Source of the DNA: JAEVLT01 sp050496765
GTDB lineage: Bacteria > Bacillota > Bacilli > Bacillales > Cytobacillaceae
Length of the DNA: 64,000 nucleotides
Assembly (NCBI RefSeq): GCF_050496765.1
Contig: NZ_JBNWEO010000013.1
Location: forward strand, 248,001-312,000
Direction: 5' to 3'
Every line of letters begins with the position of its first letter. Within the stretch, counting starts at the first letter, position 1. The translations under genes were made by a program, and so were the position numbers. Shown piece by piece: positions 24,497 through 34,170 of the stretch. The notes beneath the pieces are model-generated. The model saw nothing but the letters and a program-made list of their open reading frames with translations, was not told the origin of the DNA and made no database searches.

Positions 24497-25384
24497 TCAA
24501 TTAAATGATTGCATTCCTGTCTCCTCTTTCACTAAATCGACAAAAGCTTGCACTTGCTTTAGCTGAAATGCCGACTCATATCCCAATAACCAAGTATCGC
24601 GTTTAAGGGGCTCCTGATTTTCATCTAAAAGAGAAACTTTGAAGATATTTGTACTTGCTTCGTCAAGCGTTATTGCCGGTAAAATCGAGTAGCCAATTCC
24701 ATTAAACGCCATTTGCTTGCACGTTTCAATCTGATCGACGACAACTGTCCGCTTTGGTGAAGTTTTAAACATGCGCATCCACCAATCAAGGATTTCCTGA
24801 TAGTAATTGGAATCACTGCGAAATTGGATAAAAGGACGATCAGTCTCCATTAATTGTTCAGGTGTGGAAATTTCTTTATCGACCAAATACAAAAGATCTT
24901 TAAAAAGATGGATTTTAATTCCTTTCCAATCAGGTTTGCCGCGGATAATGCCAATATGAGCCTGGTTGTCGTATAAATGTTTTAAAATTTCACTGCTCCA
25001 GCCGGTTATTAATGAAATTTTGACTTGGGGATAGGTTTCAACGTATTTTTTTAATACTTTTGGCAGCCAATTTTGGCCAACAATCGAAGCAGCTGCAATT
25101 TTCAGCGTTCCTGTAATCCCCATTTGCATGGAAGCAATTGTTTCCTTTACTTTTTCCTGTCTTGCCAGCACTTCATTTGCAAATTGAATGACCTGCTCTC
25201 CTGCAGGAGTTAGTGAAAGACCTTTATGACCTCTGATAAACAGCTTCGTCCCCCATTCTTTCTCAATGGTTTGCAGCCGCTGTGAAAGGGCAGGCTGAGA
25301 AACAAACAGCCTGTCTGCAGCTTTGTGCATATTCATTTCCTGGGCGAGAACCGAAAGCAGCCGAAATTCCGACAATGAAGACAA
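24497..25384 (-). CDS. ccpC: LysR-type regulator CcpC
   Basis: LysR-family protein of 295 residues with an N-terminal winged HTH (AADRLFVSQPALSQRLQTIE, about 20-40) and an inducer-binding domain. The core (GTLKIAAASIVGQNWLPKVL, SLITGWSSEILKHLYD, DQIETCKQMAFNGIGY) matches B. subtilis CcpC, the citrate-responsive regulator of citB and citZ. The likely start is TTG 25384 behind AAGGAGAG. It follows the MFS gene by 34 bases. Confidence 0.9.
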   Translation of the reverse strand: MSSLSEFRLLSVLAQEMNMHKAADRLFVSQPALSQRLQTIEKEWGTKLFIRGHKGLSLTPAGEQVIQFANEVLARQEKVKETIASMQMGITGTLKIAAASIVGQNWLPKVLKKYVETYPQVKISLITGWSSEILKHLYDNQAHIGIIRGKPDWKGIKIHLFKDLLYLVDKEISTPEQLMETDRPFIQFRSDSNYYQEILDWWMRMFKTSPKRTVVVDQIETCKQMAFNGIGYSILPAITLDEASTNIFKVSLLDENQEPLKRDTWLLGYESAFQLKQVQAFVDLVKEETGMQSFN

Positions 25385-25418
25385 TTTTCTCTCTCCTTGA
25401 TTCCATTGTTTCCTACTG

Positions 25419-26948
25419 TTAGTTGCTTAATTCTTGTGTATTCATTTCCTCTTTTTTTGGAATAAATAAAATAAAGATCAAGCTGACAACCGCGAACACA
25501 AAGACAACAAAATAAACAGAATGAAGCGAAACCGTAAGACCATTTTGCAGAACTTGCAGCAACGAATCCGGCAGCTTGCTGCGATCTGTTTCTTTTAATA
25601 GAGCATTTGTTGAATCAACCGTGAATTTCACACCTGTCTTTTTTTCACTTTGGTTAAAAAAACGAATTAAGCCATTGTTTAAAATTCCTCCAAACAAGGC
25701 TGCACCAATCGTGTTGCCGAAATTGCGCATAAACATATTGGCAGCTGTTGCAATCCCCCGCTGTTGCCAGCTTACAGTACTTTGAATCGAAACGATAAAC
25801 GCAGTCGATGTTAACCCCATCCCTACGCCAACGAAAAAAGAACCTGCCGCTGCCCAATACGGCCCTGTTTCGGCCGTCATCGTGACAAATACAGCACTTC
25901 CCAGAATGAGGGCAACTCCGCCTAGGATGGAAGTAATTCGATATCCAAGTTTTAAAAGCAAACGCCCGGAGACGGCAGAAGCAATCGGCCAGCCAACCGA
26001 CATTGCTGTTAATGTAAACCCAGCAACAATCGGAGTCTGTTCCATCACTCCTTGAACAAAAGTAGGCAGAAAACTTGAAATGCCAATAAGCATCACGCCT
26101 GTCGTTAACGAAGTGATATTCGCAACAAAAATGGATCGTTCCTTCCAAATGGATAAAGGCATAACAGGTTCAACAGCTCGTTTTTCCTGAAAAAGAAACA
26201 GAATCAGTGCAATCGCGAACACCGTGAACAAGGTAATTGCCATTGGTGAATTCCAGGAAATACTACCTCCACCTTCAACCAGAACGAACATAAGCGATGA
26301 AATGGCAACTGTAAGAAGCACTGCCCCCGAATAATCAATATGATGTTTTTTCCTTTCAACGTGTTCGTGCAAGAATAGCCATAAGCCGGCTAATGAGAGC
26401 AGACCTAGCGGAATATTGATCCAGAAAACATAATGCCAACTTACGTATTGAACAAGCAGGCCGCCAATGGCAGGCCCAGTAATCGCAGAAATCCCCCAAA
26501 CGCTCGATAAGTATCCCTGGATTTTCGCCCGCTCTTCTTTTGTGTAAATATCACCGACGATCGTTGTTGCGATCGGCATTACCGCCCCAGCTCCAAATCC
26601 TTGAATCAGCCTGTAAATAATCAGCGTCTTCATTGAAACTGCAAACCCGCAAAGGATGGAACCAATTAGAAAGACGATAATCCCAAACGTAAGAATCGGT
26701 TTTCGGCCAAACAAATCGGAAAGTTTTCCATAGATCAGCACCGTCACAGAATTCATTAGCAAATAGGCGGAAAAAATCCAGCTATAAAGACCGAATCCCC
26801 CCAAATCGGCAACAACAGCCGGCATCGCAGTGGAAACAATCGTTGCTTCGATGGCTCCCATAAACATTGCCAGCATGACTGATGCTAAAACAAGCGGCCG
26901 TTTTGTCTGTTTTTTCGGATTCTGTCCGCTTTTTTCAGTCTCGTTCAT
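25419..26948 (-). CDS. MFS multidrug efflux transporter, DHA2 (14-TM) type
   Basis: Proton-driven exporter of 509 residues with 14 predicted spans. Motif A appears as GKLSDLFGRKPIL and motif C as GPAIGGLL, characteristic of the EmrB/QacA branch. ATG 26948 follows GGAGAAGAGG. In B. subtilis this interval between darB and ccpC has no such pump, so it may be a local acquisition or rearrangement. The drug range cannot be inferred. Confidence 0.9.
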   Translation of the reverse strand: MNETEKSGQNPKKQTKRPLVLASVMLAMFMGAIEATIVSTAMPAVVADLGGFGLYSWIFSAYLLMNSVTVLIYGKLSDLFGRKPILTFGIIVFLIGSILCGFAVSMKTLIIYRLIQGFGAGAVMPIATTIVGDIYTKEERAKIQGYLSSVWGISAITGPAIGGLLVQYVSWHYVFWINIPLGLLSLAGLWLFLHEHVERKKHHIDYSGAVLLTVAISSLMFVLVEGGGSISWNSPMAITLFTVFAIALILFLFQEKRAVEPVMPLSIWKERSIFVANITSLTTGVMLIGISSFLPTFVQGVMEQTPIVAGFTLTAMSVGWPIASAVSGRLLLKLGYRITSILGGVALILGSAVFVTMTAETGPYWAAAGSFFVGVGMGLTSTAFIVSIQSTVSWQQRGIATAANMFMRNFGNTIGAALFGGILNNGLIRFFNQSEKKTGVKFTVDSTNALLKETDRSKLPDSLLQVLQNGLTVSLHSVYFVVFVFAVVSLIFILFIPKKEEMNTQELSN

Positions 26949-26966
26949 AAGAGCACCTCTTCTCCT

Positions 26967-26996
26967 TAAAAAATACAGCTCCCGGAAAGGGGAGCT
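26967..26996 (-). terminator. Terminator after darB
   Basis: Stem AGCTCCC/GGGAGCT followed on the minus strand by GTATTTTTT; it abuts the darB stop codon. Confidence 0.75.
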
Positions 26997-27454
26997 TATG
27001 ACTCTATATGGTTTTTGCTTACTTTTCTGATATGCTTATTCAATTGATGTAAGACAGTACTTCTTGGCAGAATCCCTTCAAAAATCCCCTCTTCGGATTC
27101 GATGCACAGGAACGGGTGATTGACTAGCAATTCCAGACATGTTTGCAATGACGCGCTGCTTTTCACACGCGGAACTGCCGTATTCATCACTTCCTCCACC
27201 CTTTTTTGCTCGAGCTTTTCAAATTCGATTCGCTCAAGCCCTAGAATAGAATCCATTAGGATCGGAGTACTGATTAACCCGTGGAGTTTATAATGAGGAT
27301 CTAAAACCGGTATCGCGGTATAACCGCTTTTCGTTAAAACGAGTAATGCATGTTCAAGATTGTTGCCCACTTGTACATGTGCCACCCGTTCAGAAGGTAT
27401 CATTAAATTCCGAATGCTGATTTCTAAAAATTCCCCACTGTATAGACTTATCAT
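26996..27454 (-). CDS. darB: CBS-domain c-di-AMP receptor DarB (YkuL)
   Basis: Two tandem CBS domains in 152 residues, nearly superimposable on B. subtilis YkuL/DarB, known to bind c-di-AMP and to act on Rel and pyruvate carboxylase. Strongly conserved stretches are VAHVQVGNNLEHALLVL and GYTAIPVLDPHYKLHGLI. I start at ATG 27454 behind GAGGAG; the upstream extension to 27502 is not conserved. Confidence 0.9.
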   Translation of the reverse strand: MISLYSGEFLEISIRNLMIPSERVAHVQVGNNLEHALLVLTKSGYTAIPVLDPHYKLHGLISTPILMDSILGLERIEFEKLEQKRVEEVMNTAVPRVKSSASLQTCLELLVNHPFLCIESEEGIFEGILPRSTVLHQLNKHIRKVSKNHIES

Positions 27455-27534
27455 CGCCGAAAACTCCTCAATCTTTGTTATAACCCATTTATATTCTATC
27501 ACAGTTTCCGCGAAAATGTCCGTTTTTGAAACCG

Positions 27535-27678
27535 TTATCCTTTGCTTGTCTCAATATTCCTAACAAGGTAATGGCATTTCGGGCACTCGTAAATGACGTT
27601 TTGATTTGACTGAGCGGTCAAAACCTTATCCATGTTTGCTTCCTGTTTGCATTTTGGACAAGTTACAGTTGGGAGCAT
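27535..27678 (-). CDS. Small zinc-ribbon-like protein
   Basis: Peptide of 47 residues with two CPKC knuckles (TCPKCKQEA and YECPKCHYL), consistent with a single zinc ribbon. ATG 27678 follows GAGGTGG. It sits between ykuJ and darB where B. subtilis has ykuK and abbA; it resembles neither. Possible roles are nucleic-acid or protein binding; I do not know the family. Confidence 0.65.
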   Translation of the reverse strand: MLPTVTCPKCKQEANMDKVLTAQSNQNVIYECPKCHYLVRNIETSKG

Positions 27679-27739
27679 TTTTTCCACCTCAATTTCGGTA
27701 TGTAGGACATGATCTCTCATTTGGCATAAATCAAGAGTT

Positions 27740-27763
27740 GAAAAAAGGAACCAAAAGGCTCCT
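27740..27763 (-). terminator. Terminator after ykuJ
   Basis: Stem AGGAGCC/GGTTCCT on the minus strand followed by six T. Confidence 0.55.
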
Positions 27764-27998
27764 ACTGGATGAGATCAAAAATTTCAATGGTGATCATATC
27801 AATATTGTCAAACTGATAACGTTTTGGTTTTTCCTTCTCGTTGTACACTTCTAATTCAAACGTCTCCGTTTTCGGATGGAACGTAACTTGGCATTTTTTT
27901 TCGCCGTCTACCTCAAAAAAACGTTGTGCCGGTTCCCCTCCATTGGCTTGTTCTTGAAGGTTTTTTAACCGTGTTAATATGCCTTGCAGCTGTGACAT
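27762..27998 (-). CDS. ykuJ: YkuJ, DUF1797 family protein
   Basis: Protein of 78 residues: MSQLQGILTRLKNLQEQANG followed by a beta-rich part ending YQFDNIDMITIEIFDLIQ, matching YkuJ. ATG 27998 follows AAAGGAGAGG. Function unknown. The following B. subtilis gene ykuK is missing here. Confidence 0.88.
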   Translation of the reverse strand: MSQLQGILTRLKNLQEQANGGEPAQRFFEVDGEKKCQVTFHPKTETFELEVYNEKEKPKRYQFDNIDMITIEIFDLIQ

Positions 27999-28201
27999 TT
28001 CCTACCTCTCCTTTCAAACGGAAGAACTATATATGATTATAATTCTCCTTTGGCATGTTTCTATCCTAATAAAAGGATGTAATTATTTAACAATCTTTTT
28101 TTACATACCAATATTAACAGCATAAAATACCTGTCTCTATTTGTCCAAACAAAAATTTTTTTCTGAAAGATTTTTTCCGCTGCCACCCGCTGAAATGGTC
28201 A

Positions 28202-28717
28202 TCATTCCGTTTGATTGTTTCCTTTTGCGATGATTTCTTTCGGAATTTGATCGAAGAGGTAACTGTCCACTTTCCAGCCCTCGCCCCCTGCTCCCTTTTT
28301 GATTAACAAGCCTTCATAATGGCTTTTATACCCTACCGGTCCGTCCAATTTCTCGGGAAAATATTCAAACACATAGATTTGATTTGGCAGAAAAACGACT
28401 TTTGTTTTTCTAGAGAATTGATAGTAAGGAATATAGTACGGTGCAAAATCCGAACCATACGTTAAAAATTTCCCTTTTTCCTGCACAATGTTTGCTTTCC
28501 AAAAAAGCTGTTGGTAATTGTCCGAAAAATAAGGTCCGATAATTGCATTAATTTCCTGCTTGGTTCTTCCTTTTTCACTTAACGAAACTTGGGCTTTGTA
28601 TGCATCCTTTAAAAAAGTAAATACATCGCTTCTTGTTGTCATTTCTGATGTTGCTTCAGGGGATAAAGGCACAACCGTGATTAGCAATAAAATTACAAGA
28701 ATGAGCAATTTCTTCAT
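28202..28717 (-). CDS. Secreted protein of unknown function (possibly DUF3993-like)
   Basis: Exported protein of 171 residues with a signal peptide (MKKLLILVILLLITVVPLSPEA, cleavage probably after SPEA or close by) and no lipobox. The mature part is soluble, with YYIPYYQFSRKTKVVF in the middle. I start at ATG 28717 behind AAGGAGG, because the 32 extra residues to 28813 would hide the signal peptide. It resembles a Bacillus family I recall as DUF3993, uncertainly. Confidence 0.6.
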   Translation of the reverse strand: MKKLLILVILLLITVVPLSPEATSEMTTRSDVFTFLKDAYKAQVSLSEKGRTKQEINAIIGPYFSDNYQQLFWKANIVQEKGKFLTYGSDFAPYYIPYYQFSRKTKVVFLPNQIYVFEYFPEKLDGPVGYKSHYEGLLIKKGAGGEGWKVDSYLFDQIPKEIIAKGNNQTE

Positions 28718-28908
28718 TTTTTCCTTTCCTCCTTGGCTCAAATGACAAATAATATTCATTTTAGCAATATTTGTACTAAAATTGTCACAAATTCGTTCGC
28801 TAATAATAGACAAATAAAGCTTTTTTCTGTCACTTTACCCAAGAAAACAACGAAAAAAACAATGAAGTTGCAAGATGTAGAGAATAAAAATCCATTGACA
28901 TGGCTCGA

Positions 28909-30120
28909 TTAAAGCAATTCTTCATGTTCAAATAAATAGTGGTAAGAGATGTCGATAAATAAATAGCCGCTTTCAGTTAACGGAAACGAGAACGTGCGAA
29001 TCGTCTCACCTGTTTCAATATCACAGTACAAATCAGATAAAATTCCTTTTCTTTCATTGCGCATGCGAATTATATTTTCCAAAAAATACGGGCGCCAGCT
29101 CCAATTTTTCCCGATATATTCATTCTGGGTAACCCAACCGTGCTGTGTTTTGAAAATGTTGGGAGAATTTTGAAAACCGTCCTCATCACAAATATACATC
29201 CGAAAGGCAATCTGGTTCATTTCTTTAATCAGTAATTCAAACAGCTCTTCAGAGGATCCTTTCTTTGCTTTTTGGACAATCTCCAAAACTTTTGCCTGGA
29301 ATTCCTCTGCAGTGAAATAAAACTTTTCCAGTTTTCGCTTTTCATACGTGATAAAATCATGAAATTTTGCCTTCAAACGATCTTTTAACAGATCGCGGTC
29401 AACAAGTTCACCATTTGGAAATGAAAGATAAAATCCCTGGTAGTATCTGCCACCATTTTTCCAGGCAAATTGAAGCTGGTACTCCATTTCAATGTTTTCA
29501 AACAGCAAAGCGGCTCCGATCTTTCTGGCCAGCAAGGAAAGAGAATACAATACATCATTGAAGGCATTTCCCTTCGCTTCCGACCTTAGAGCCCGTAAGT
29601 TGACCTTTAAGATATCCGGTTCCAACTGACTGACCCGATCCAAGTAAGAACTGTCGCTCCCCATCTTTTCAATCGCTATTTTGATTCCATATGTGCGGTA
29701 ATAGCGTAAAAGATGGTCAAATTGATCAAGATCTCCCGGATAATTGTCTTCCGAAATCTCTAGGACGATTCTTTTCAAGTTGATTCCCTTTTTTTCATAT
29801 TCAAGCAATTCATTCAAAAGCGGCTCTCCATGTTCATACATTAATAAACCGGCTGACCGATTAAAGAAAAAACTGACATCTTCATTCGCAGTAAGCGCTT
29901 TGTCGAGCGCTTTTTTCAACAGAAGCTGATCGACTTCCACTTTATATTCATCCGGAATTTGCTCATCTTGAAAAAAAGAGCCTAAACTAATAATCTGACC
30001 GTCTGAAAAATATCTGCCTACTACTTCATAACCCATAACTCGCTGTTCATCAGCGCTAAAAATCGGCTGAAAAAAAGGAACAACATTTTCAAGGTCTGTT
30101 AAGATATCCAATGGATCCAT
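28909..30120 (-). CDS. ykuI: YkuI, degenerate EAL c-di-GMP-binding protein
   Basis: EAL domain (about 10-240) joined to the YkuI_C PAS-like domain, 403 residues, closely related to B. subtilis YkuI. The signature glutamate segment reads YEVVGR instead of E-A/V-L-R, and the loop-6 metal site that is normally DDFG reads EKMG, so phosphodiesterase activity is unlikely. B. subtilis YkuI binds c-di-GMP without detectable hydrolysis. The conserved GGRYYQGFYL region remains. No membrane segment. Confidence 0.92.
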   Translation of the reverse strand: MDPLDILTDLENVVPFFQPIFSADEQRVMGYEVVGRYFSDGQIISLGSFFQDEQIPDEYKVEVDQLLLKKALDKALTANEDVSFFFNRSAGLLMYEHGEPLLNELLEYEKKGINLKRIVLEISEDNYPGDLDQFDHLLRYYRTYGIKIAIEKMGSDSSYLDRVSQLEPDILKVNLRALRSEAKGNAFNDVLYSLSLLARKIGAALLFENIEMEYQLQFAWKNGGRYYQGFYLSFPNGELVDRDLLKDRLKAKFHDFITYEKRKLEKFYFTAEEFQAKVLEIVQKAKKGSSEELFELLIKEMNQIAFRMYICDEDGFQNSPNIFKTQHGWVTQNEYIGKNWSWRPYFLENIIRMRNERKGILSDLYCDIETGETIRTFSFPLTESGYLFIDISYHYLFEHEELL

Positions 30121-30315
30121 TCAGATACCCCCATCCATTATTTCTCCTCCTATCATACCATTTTCACCGCAACCGTTTCACGATTATAAAAGCGGGAAAA
30201 ATTTTATGAATGGATTGGTCAAGCAATGAATAAATAAACTATCAGAAGCAACAAAAATGATACACTTAGATAAATGCCTATTTTTACTTAAAAAACGTTA
30301 AGGCTGGTTAATTCA

Positions 30316-31185
30316 ATGGAAACAAAATGGACAAGAAGAACGTTTCTTAAAAAAGCATTTACCGGCTTGCTTGGTGCAGTAGGGGTAAGTTCGGGAGGAA
30401 TCCTTTACGCTCATCAAATTGAGCCCGGATTGCTCGAAATTAACCGCTTTCAAATTCACCATCCACTCATCCCTAAAAGTTTTGATGGGGTCACCATCAT
30501 TCAGTTCAGCGATACCCACCTTGGATTTCAGTACACACTTAGTCAATTAAAAAAATTAATTACGAAAATGAATTCTCTAAAACCTGATCTGGTGTTTTTT
30601 ACCGGCGATTTGATGGACGCACCGAATCAATACAAGAATCGGAAGCATATTGCGCCCGTTTTAGCCCAACTTTCGGCACCGTTAGGAAAATATTGCATAT
30701 ATGGAAACCATGATCATGGTGGATATGGATCCGATCTTTATAAAAACATTATGCAAGATGCCGAGTTCACTCTTCTAAAAAACGAAGCAAGACGGATACA
30801 GCAAATGGATGGCAGCAGCATCTATATTATCGGCATTGATGATGCGATGCTTGGCCGGCCAGACCTTGCCTCAGCATACAAACAAGTGCCGATGAATATG
30901 TTTACCCTTCTATTATCACACGCTCCCGATCTCGCCGATACAGCGGCAACTTATCCGATTCATTGGCAGCTAAGCGGACACAGTCATGGCGGGCAAGTGA
31001 AAATTCCGTTTTTTGGCGCCCTTGTAATCCCGCCGTATGCAAGAAAGTATCCGGAAGGCCTTTACTCGATCGGAAAATCCTCTCCTCTAAAACTTTATGT
31101 CAATCGCGGCCTTGGAACGACAAGACTGCCATTTCGTTTCATGGCAAAACCGGAATTAACCGTCTTCACCTTAAAATCAGGCTAA
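30316..31185 (+). CDS. ykuE: Tat-exported metallophosphoesterase YkuE
   Basis: Calcineurin-like phosphoesterase of 289 residues. The N-terminus TRRTFLKKAF is a twin-arginine signal followed by a hydrophobic stretch; B. subtilis YkuE is a known TatAyCy substrate bound to the wall. Metal-binding motifs are FSDTHLG, FTGDLMD, YGNHDHGG and LSGHSHGG. ATG 30316 is preceded by TTAAGGCTGG, an average ribosome site. Substrate not determined. Confidence 0.93.
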   Translation: METKWTRRTFLKKAFTGLLGAVGVSSGGILYAHQIEPGLLEINRFQIHHPLIPKSFDGVTIIQFSDTHLGFQYTLSQLKKLITKMNSLKPDLVFFTGDLMDAPNQYKNRKHIAPVLAQLSAPLGKYCIYGNHDHGGYGSDLYKNIMQDAEFTLLKNEARRIQQMDGSSIYIIGIDDAMLGRPDLASAYKQVPMNMFTLLLSHAPDLADTAATYPIHWQLSGHSHGGQVKIPFFGALVIPPYARKYPEGLYSIGKSSPLKLYVNRGLGTTRLPFRFMAKPELTVFTLKSG

Positions 31186-31186
31186 G

Positions 31187-31218
31187 AAAAACCCTTATGG
31201 GAAAACATAAGGATTTTT
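31187..31218. terminator. Bidirectional terminator ykuE / GGDEF-EAL gene
   Basis: Stem AAAAACCCTTATG/CATAAGGATTTTT between convergent genes. Confidence 0.88.
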
Positions 31219-33406
31219 ACGTTCTTTTTCTTAAGAAACGTTCTTCGACTTCGTTTGGCGGGATCGGCTTTGCGTAAAAATATCCTTGAGCTTTATGGCA
31301 GTTTGCATTGATTAGAAACTCAACTTGCTGAATCGTTTCGACTCCTTCGGCAACTACTTCCATCCCAAGGCTTTGGCCAAGATGAATAATTGTTGAGGTA
31401 ATCGCCGCATCCTTCTCATCATGAAACAAATCGCGAATAAACGATTGATCAATTTTCAAAACATCTATCGGAAATTGTTTTAAATAGCTCAAGGAAGAAT
31501 AACCTGTCCCGAAATCATCAACTGAAATTTTGATGCCAAGCTCTTTGATTTTTTGCAAAATCGGAATCGCTTCTTTTGTATCTTGCATTGCGCCTTCCGT
31601 AATCTCAATTTCTAAAAATGCGGGATGCACTTCATACTTTTTCATCATTTCAGCAATGTAACCGACAAGGTTTGGCTGCTGAAATTGTTTTGGTGAAATA
31701 TTAATCGCCACCCGAAATTCATAAAACCCCTGGCGATTCCATTCGCGAATTTGCCAGCATGCCTTTTCAATAACCCAATTGCCGATCGAAATCATCAGCC
31801 CTGTATCTTCGGCCAACGGAATAAACAAATTGGGTGAGATCATGCCCAGTTCCTCATTGTTCCAGCGCAGCAAGGCTTCGAAGCTTTTAATCTCCCTTGT
31901 CCTTAAATTGATTTGCGGCTGAAAGTAAAGAGTGAGCTCTTCCAGTTCAATTGCCTTGCGCAGATGGGTTTCAAGGGCAACCACATTGGTCAGCACTGCG
32001 TTCATATCTGACCGGTAAAATTGATAGTGCCCTCTGCCGCGCTCTTTCACGCGGAACAATGCTTCATCCGCATTTTTAATCAGGGTTTCGGCGTCTTTCC
32101 CATCGCTCGGGTACATACTGATTCCGATACTCGGTGAAATAAAATACTCCTGCGAATTAAAATAAAACGATTTGGAAAAGTTGTGAATCAGCCCTTGCAC
32201 AAATCGGTTTGTTTCAATTCGGTTCACATTCAGTAGCAAGAGATTAAATTCATCGCCGCCCTGCCGATAGACAAAACAATTTTTACTCTTGTAGGCAATC
32301 AACCGTTGAGAAACCCGTTTAAGGATTTCATCGCCAACAAGATGCCCAAGGGAATCATTTAAATATTTAAAACGATCCAAATCAATTGAAATAAGAGAAA
32401 AGGCCTTTTTCTCTCTTGAAAAACGGCGGATATTCTTATTTAAATCATCAATCAATGCCCTCCGGTTTCGCAAACCGGTTAACTGGTCATGCAAAACCAT
32501 GAACTTAATGGTTTCAACATTTTTTGCCTGTTCTGAAATATCGCGGCAAATGATATACAAACCTGAAATTTGCTCATTCACTACAATCGGCACCGTCTTC
32601 AAGTGGACATCAAAAAGACGTCCGTTGCTATGTACCAGCCGGCAATCAAGGGTTTCAAGCGCATAGCCGTCAGCTGTTCTCTCAAGAATGGATTTAAAAC
32701 TGGCCAAGTCACGATCGGCAATAAAATCATAAATCGATCGTTTCGCTAATTGCTTTTTAGTGAAACCGGTTAATTTGGCAGCTGCCGGATTGGCCTCAAT
32801 CAACTGACCGTCAAGTGAGATGGAAAAAATCGCGTCCAAGTTATTGTCCACAATCGAACGATACCGCTGTTCACTTTCTAGCAATTCATTTTTCTCCCGG
32901 TGCTTTTCAGTAACATCCCTTGTAATCGCTACAATGTAGCGAACTGCCGAGCTTTCGTCTTTTACCGGTGTTAAAACCGTTTCTCCATAAACTTTTGCCC
33001 CATTTTCAATATAGAAATAGTCCGAATAAATAAGGACATCTTTTTTCTTCATTACCTTTTCATACTCACGTTTTAGGGGTACCGCCTGTTCATGCGGCAA
33101 TGCTTCCTCCAGCGTTTTGCCGATTGATTCCAATGACATTCTTGCTCTTTTCAGCCCTGATTCATTTACAAATAAATAACGAAAGCGCGGGCCTTCTTCC
33201 ACTTTCATTAAATAGACCATATCTGTCGCATGCTGAAAAATCATTTCAAAAAGAATCCGCTGAACTTTGCTGCTTACATGTTCCAGTTCTGCTGTTAATG
33301 CATGATTGATATATTCCATTTTATCAGCCTCTATACAGTGGGAAAATTTTTGTTCTTGCTCGATTAATTGGTTTTTGGATAATAGAGGATTTACCTCCAT
33401 TGTCAT
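31217..33406 (-). CDS. PAS-PAS-GGDEF-EAL c-di-GMP turnover protein
   Basis: Cytosolic signalling protein of up to 729 residues: a PAS-like domain (about 50-165), a canonical PAS (about 172-295), GGDEF (about 305-465) and EAL (about 475-725). The diguanylate cyclase site GGDEF is intact (RQGGDEFNLLL) and the phosphodiesterase site retains FEALLRW and DDFGTGYSSL, so both activities are possible. The start is unclear: ATG 33406 lacks a ribosome site, while ATG 33319 has AGAGGC upstream. Confidence 0.9.
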   Translation of the reverse strand: MTMEVNPLLSKNQLIEQEQKFSHCIEADKMEYINHALTAELEHVSSKVQRILFEMIFQHATDMVYLMKVEEGPRFRYLFVNESGLKRARMSLESIGKTLEEALPHEQAVPLKREYEKVMKKKDVLIYSDYFYIENGAKVYGETVLTPVKDESSAVRYIVAITRDVTEKHREKNELLESEQRYRSIVDNNLDAIFSISLDGQLIEANPAAAKLTGFTKKQLAKRSIYDFIADRDLASFKSILERTADGYALETLDCRLVHSNGRLFDVHLKTVPIVVNEQISGLYIICRDISEQAKNVETIKFMVLHDQLTGLRNRRALIDDLNKNIRRFSREKKAFSLISIDLDRFKYLNDSLGHLVGDEILKRVSQRLIAYKSKNCFVYRQGGDEFNLLLLNVNRIETNRFVQGLIHNFSKSFYFNSQEYFISPSIGISMYPSDGKDAETLIKNADEALFRVKERGRGHYQFYRSDMNAVLTNVVALETHLRKAIELEELTLYFQPQINLRTREIKSFEALLRWNNEELGMISPNLFIPLAEDTGLMISIGNWVIEKACWQIREWNRQGFYEFRVAINISPKQFQQPNLVGYIAEMMKKYEVHPAFLEIEITEGAMQDTKEAIPILQKIKELGIKISVDDFGTGYSSLSYLKQFPIDVLKIDQSFIRDLFHDEKDAAITSTIIHLGQSLGMEVVAEGVETIQQVEFLINANCHKAQGYFYAKPIPPNEVEERFLRKRT

Positions 33407-33548
33407 TCTAGTATAATCATAATACAGAGTGCTTCTGAAAAGTAAGATAAATTTGCTTTAATCTGTTTTTATCTTTCATACTTTTATTTCTATTTTCCAG
33501 AAAAAAAGGTATAATATTGTTGTGTATTGGTAGAAAGGAGAAACTATT

Positions 33549-34025
33549 TTGAACAGTGATCATAAACATCCCCCAATCCAGTTTAATTTAACAATTGAAA
33601 ACCTCTCTCAAGCCATCTATATTGTGAATCGCCATGCCAAAACGGCTCCAAATCCTAAATTTCTTTATAAGTTGAAACATGAAGCATTGAAGAAACTCTT
33701 GAAAGAAGGAAAGGCAAAAAAAATCGGACTCCATTTTTCGGAAAACCCTAGAAACAGCCAACAGCAATCGGATGTATTGGTTGCTTGCGGAAAGTATACT
33801 TTCCATATCCCGCCATCTAAACATGATTTTACCGAACTCCCTCATTTGGGTAAATTGGATAGCCACGTCCGAAATCCGAAAGCTTCCCTTTCACTTAACA
33901 TGGCTAAAGCGATTTTGTCCTCCTACACAGGTTTGTCGGATTGCCCTCCGCCGCCATCAAATAAGAATCGCCACCATACGTATCAAAAACCAATTTTCAA
34001 AAAGCTTGGTGAACGTTATTCTTAA
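33549..34025 (+). CDS. ykyB: YkyB family protein
   Basis: Protein of 158 residues matching YkyB, with the conserved ENLSQAIYIVNRHAKTAPNP and KKIGLHFSENP segments. It is Lys- and His-rich and soluble; function unknown. Translation starts at TTG 33549 behind AGAAAGGAG. A SigA-type promoter lies in the 140-bp gap upstream. In B. subtilis ykyB is also near patA. Confidence 0.9.
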   Translation: MNSDHKHPPIQFNLTIENLSQAIYIVNRHAKTAPNPKFLYKLKHEALKKLLKEGKAKKIGLHFSENPRNSQQQSDVLVACGKYTFHIPPSKHDFTELPHLGKLDSHVRNPKASLSLNMAKAILSSYTGLSDCPPPPSNKNRHHTYQKPIFKKLGERYS

Positions 34026-34084
34026 GCAGAAAAACCCGTTTTGTTCACAACTTGCATTCGTTCCGTTCCTTAAATTGAGCGTTT

Positions 34085-34100
34085 TGTGAACGTTGTCACA
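34085..34100 (+). promoter_or_regulatory. Perfect FNR/CRP-type palindrome
   Basis: TGTGA-ACGTTG-TCACA fits TGTGA-N6-TCACA completely. It lies 71-86 bases before the start of the Cys-rich small protein gene (34171). The best -10 downstream is TATAAG (34135-34140), placing the site near -54, so the exact promoter geometry is unclear. Confidence 0.55.
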
Positions 34101-34170
34101 TGGATCTAGACAGAGCTATCCGTCCGGCTTACAATATAAGTGTAAAGAATTTATAAAGAGGTGTTGATCC

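Noticed and set aside
28770..28800. FNR-type site before the secreted-protein gene
   Set aside because: TGTAC and TCACA are present but the spacing is 8 bases instead of 6 and the left half is wrong.
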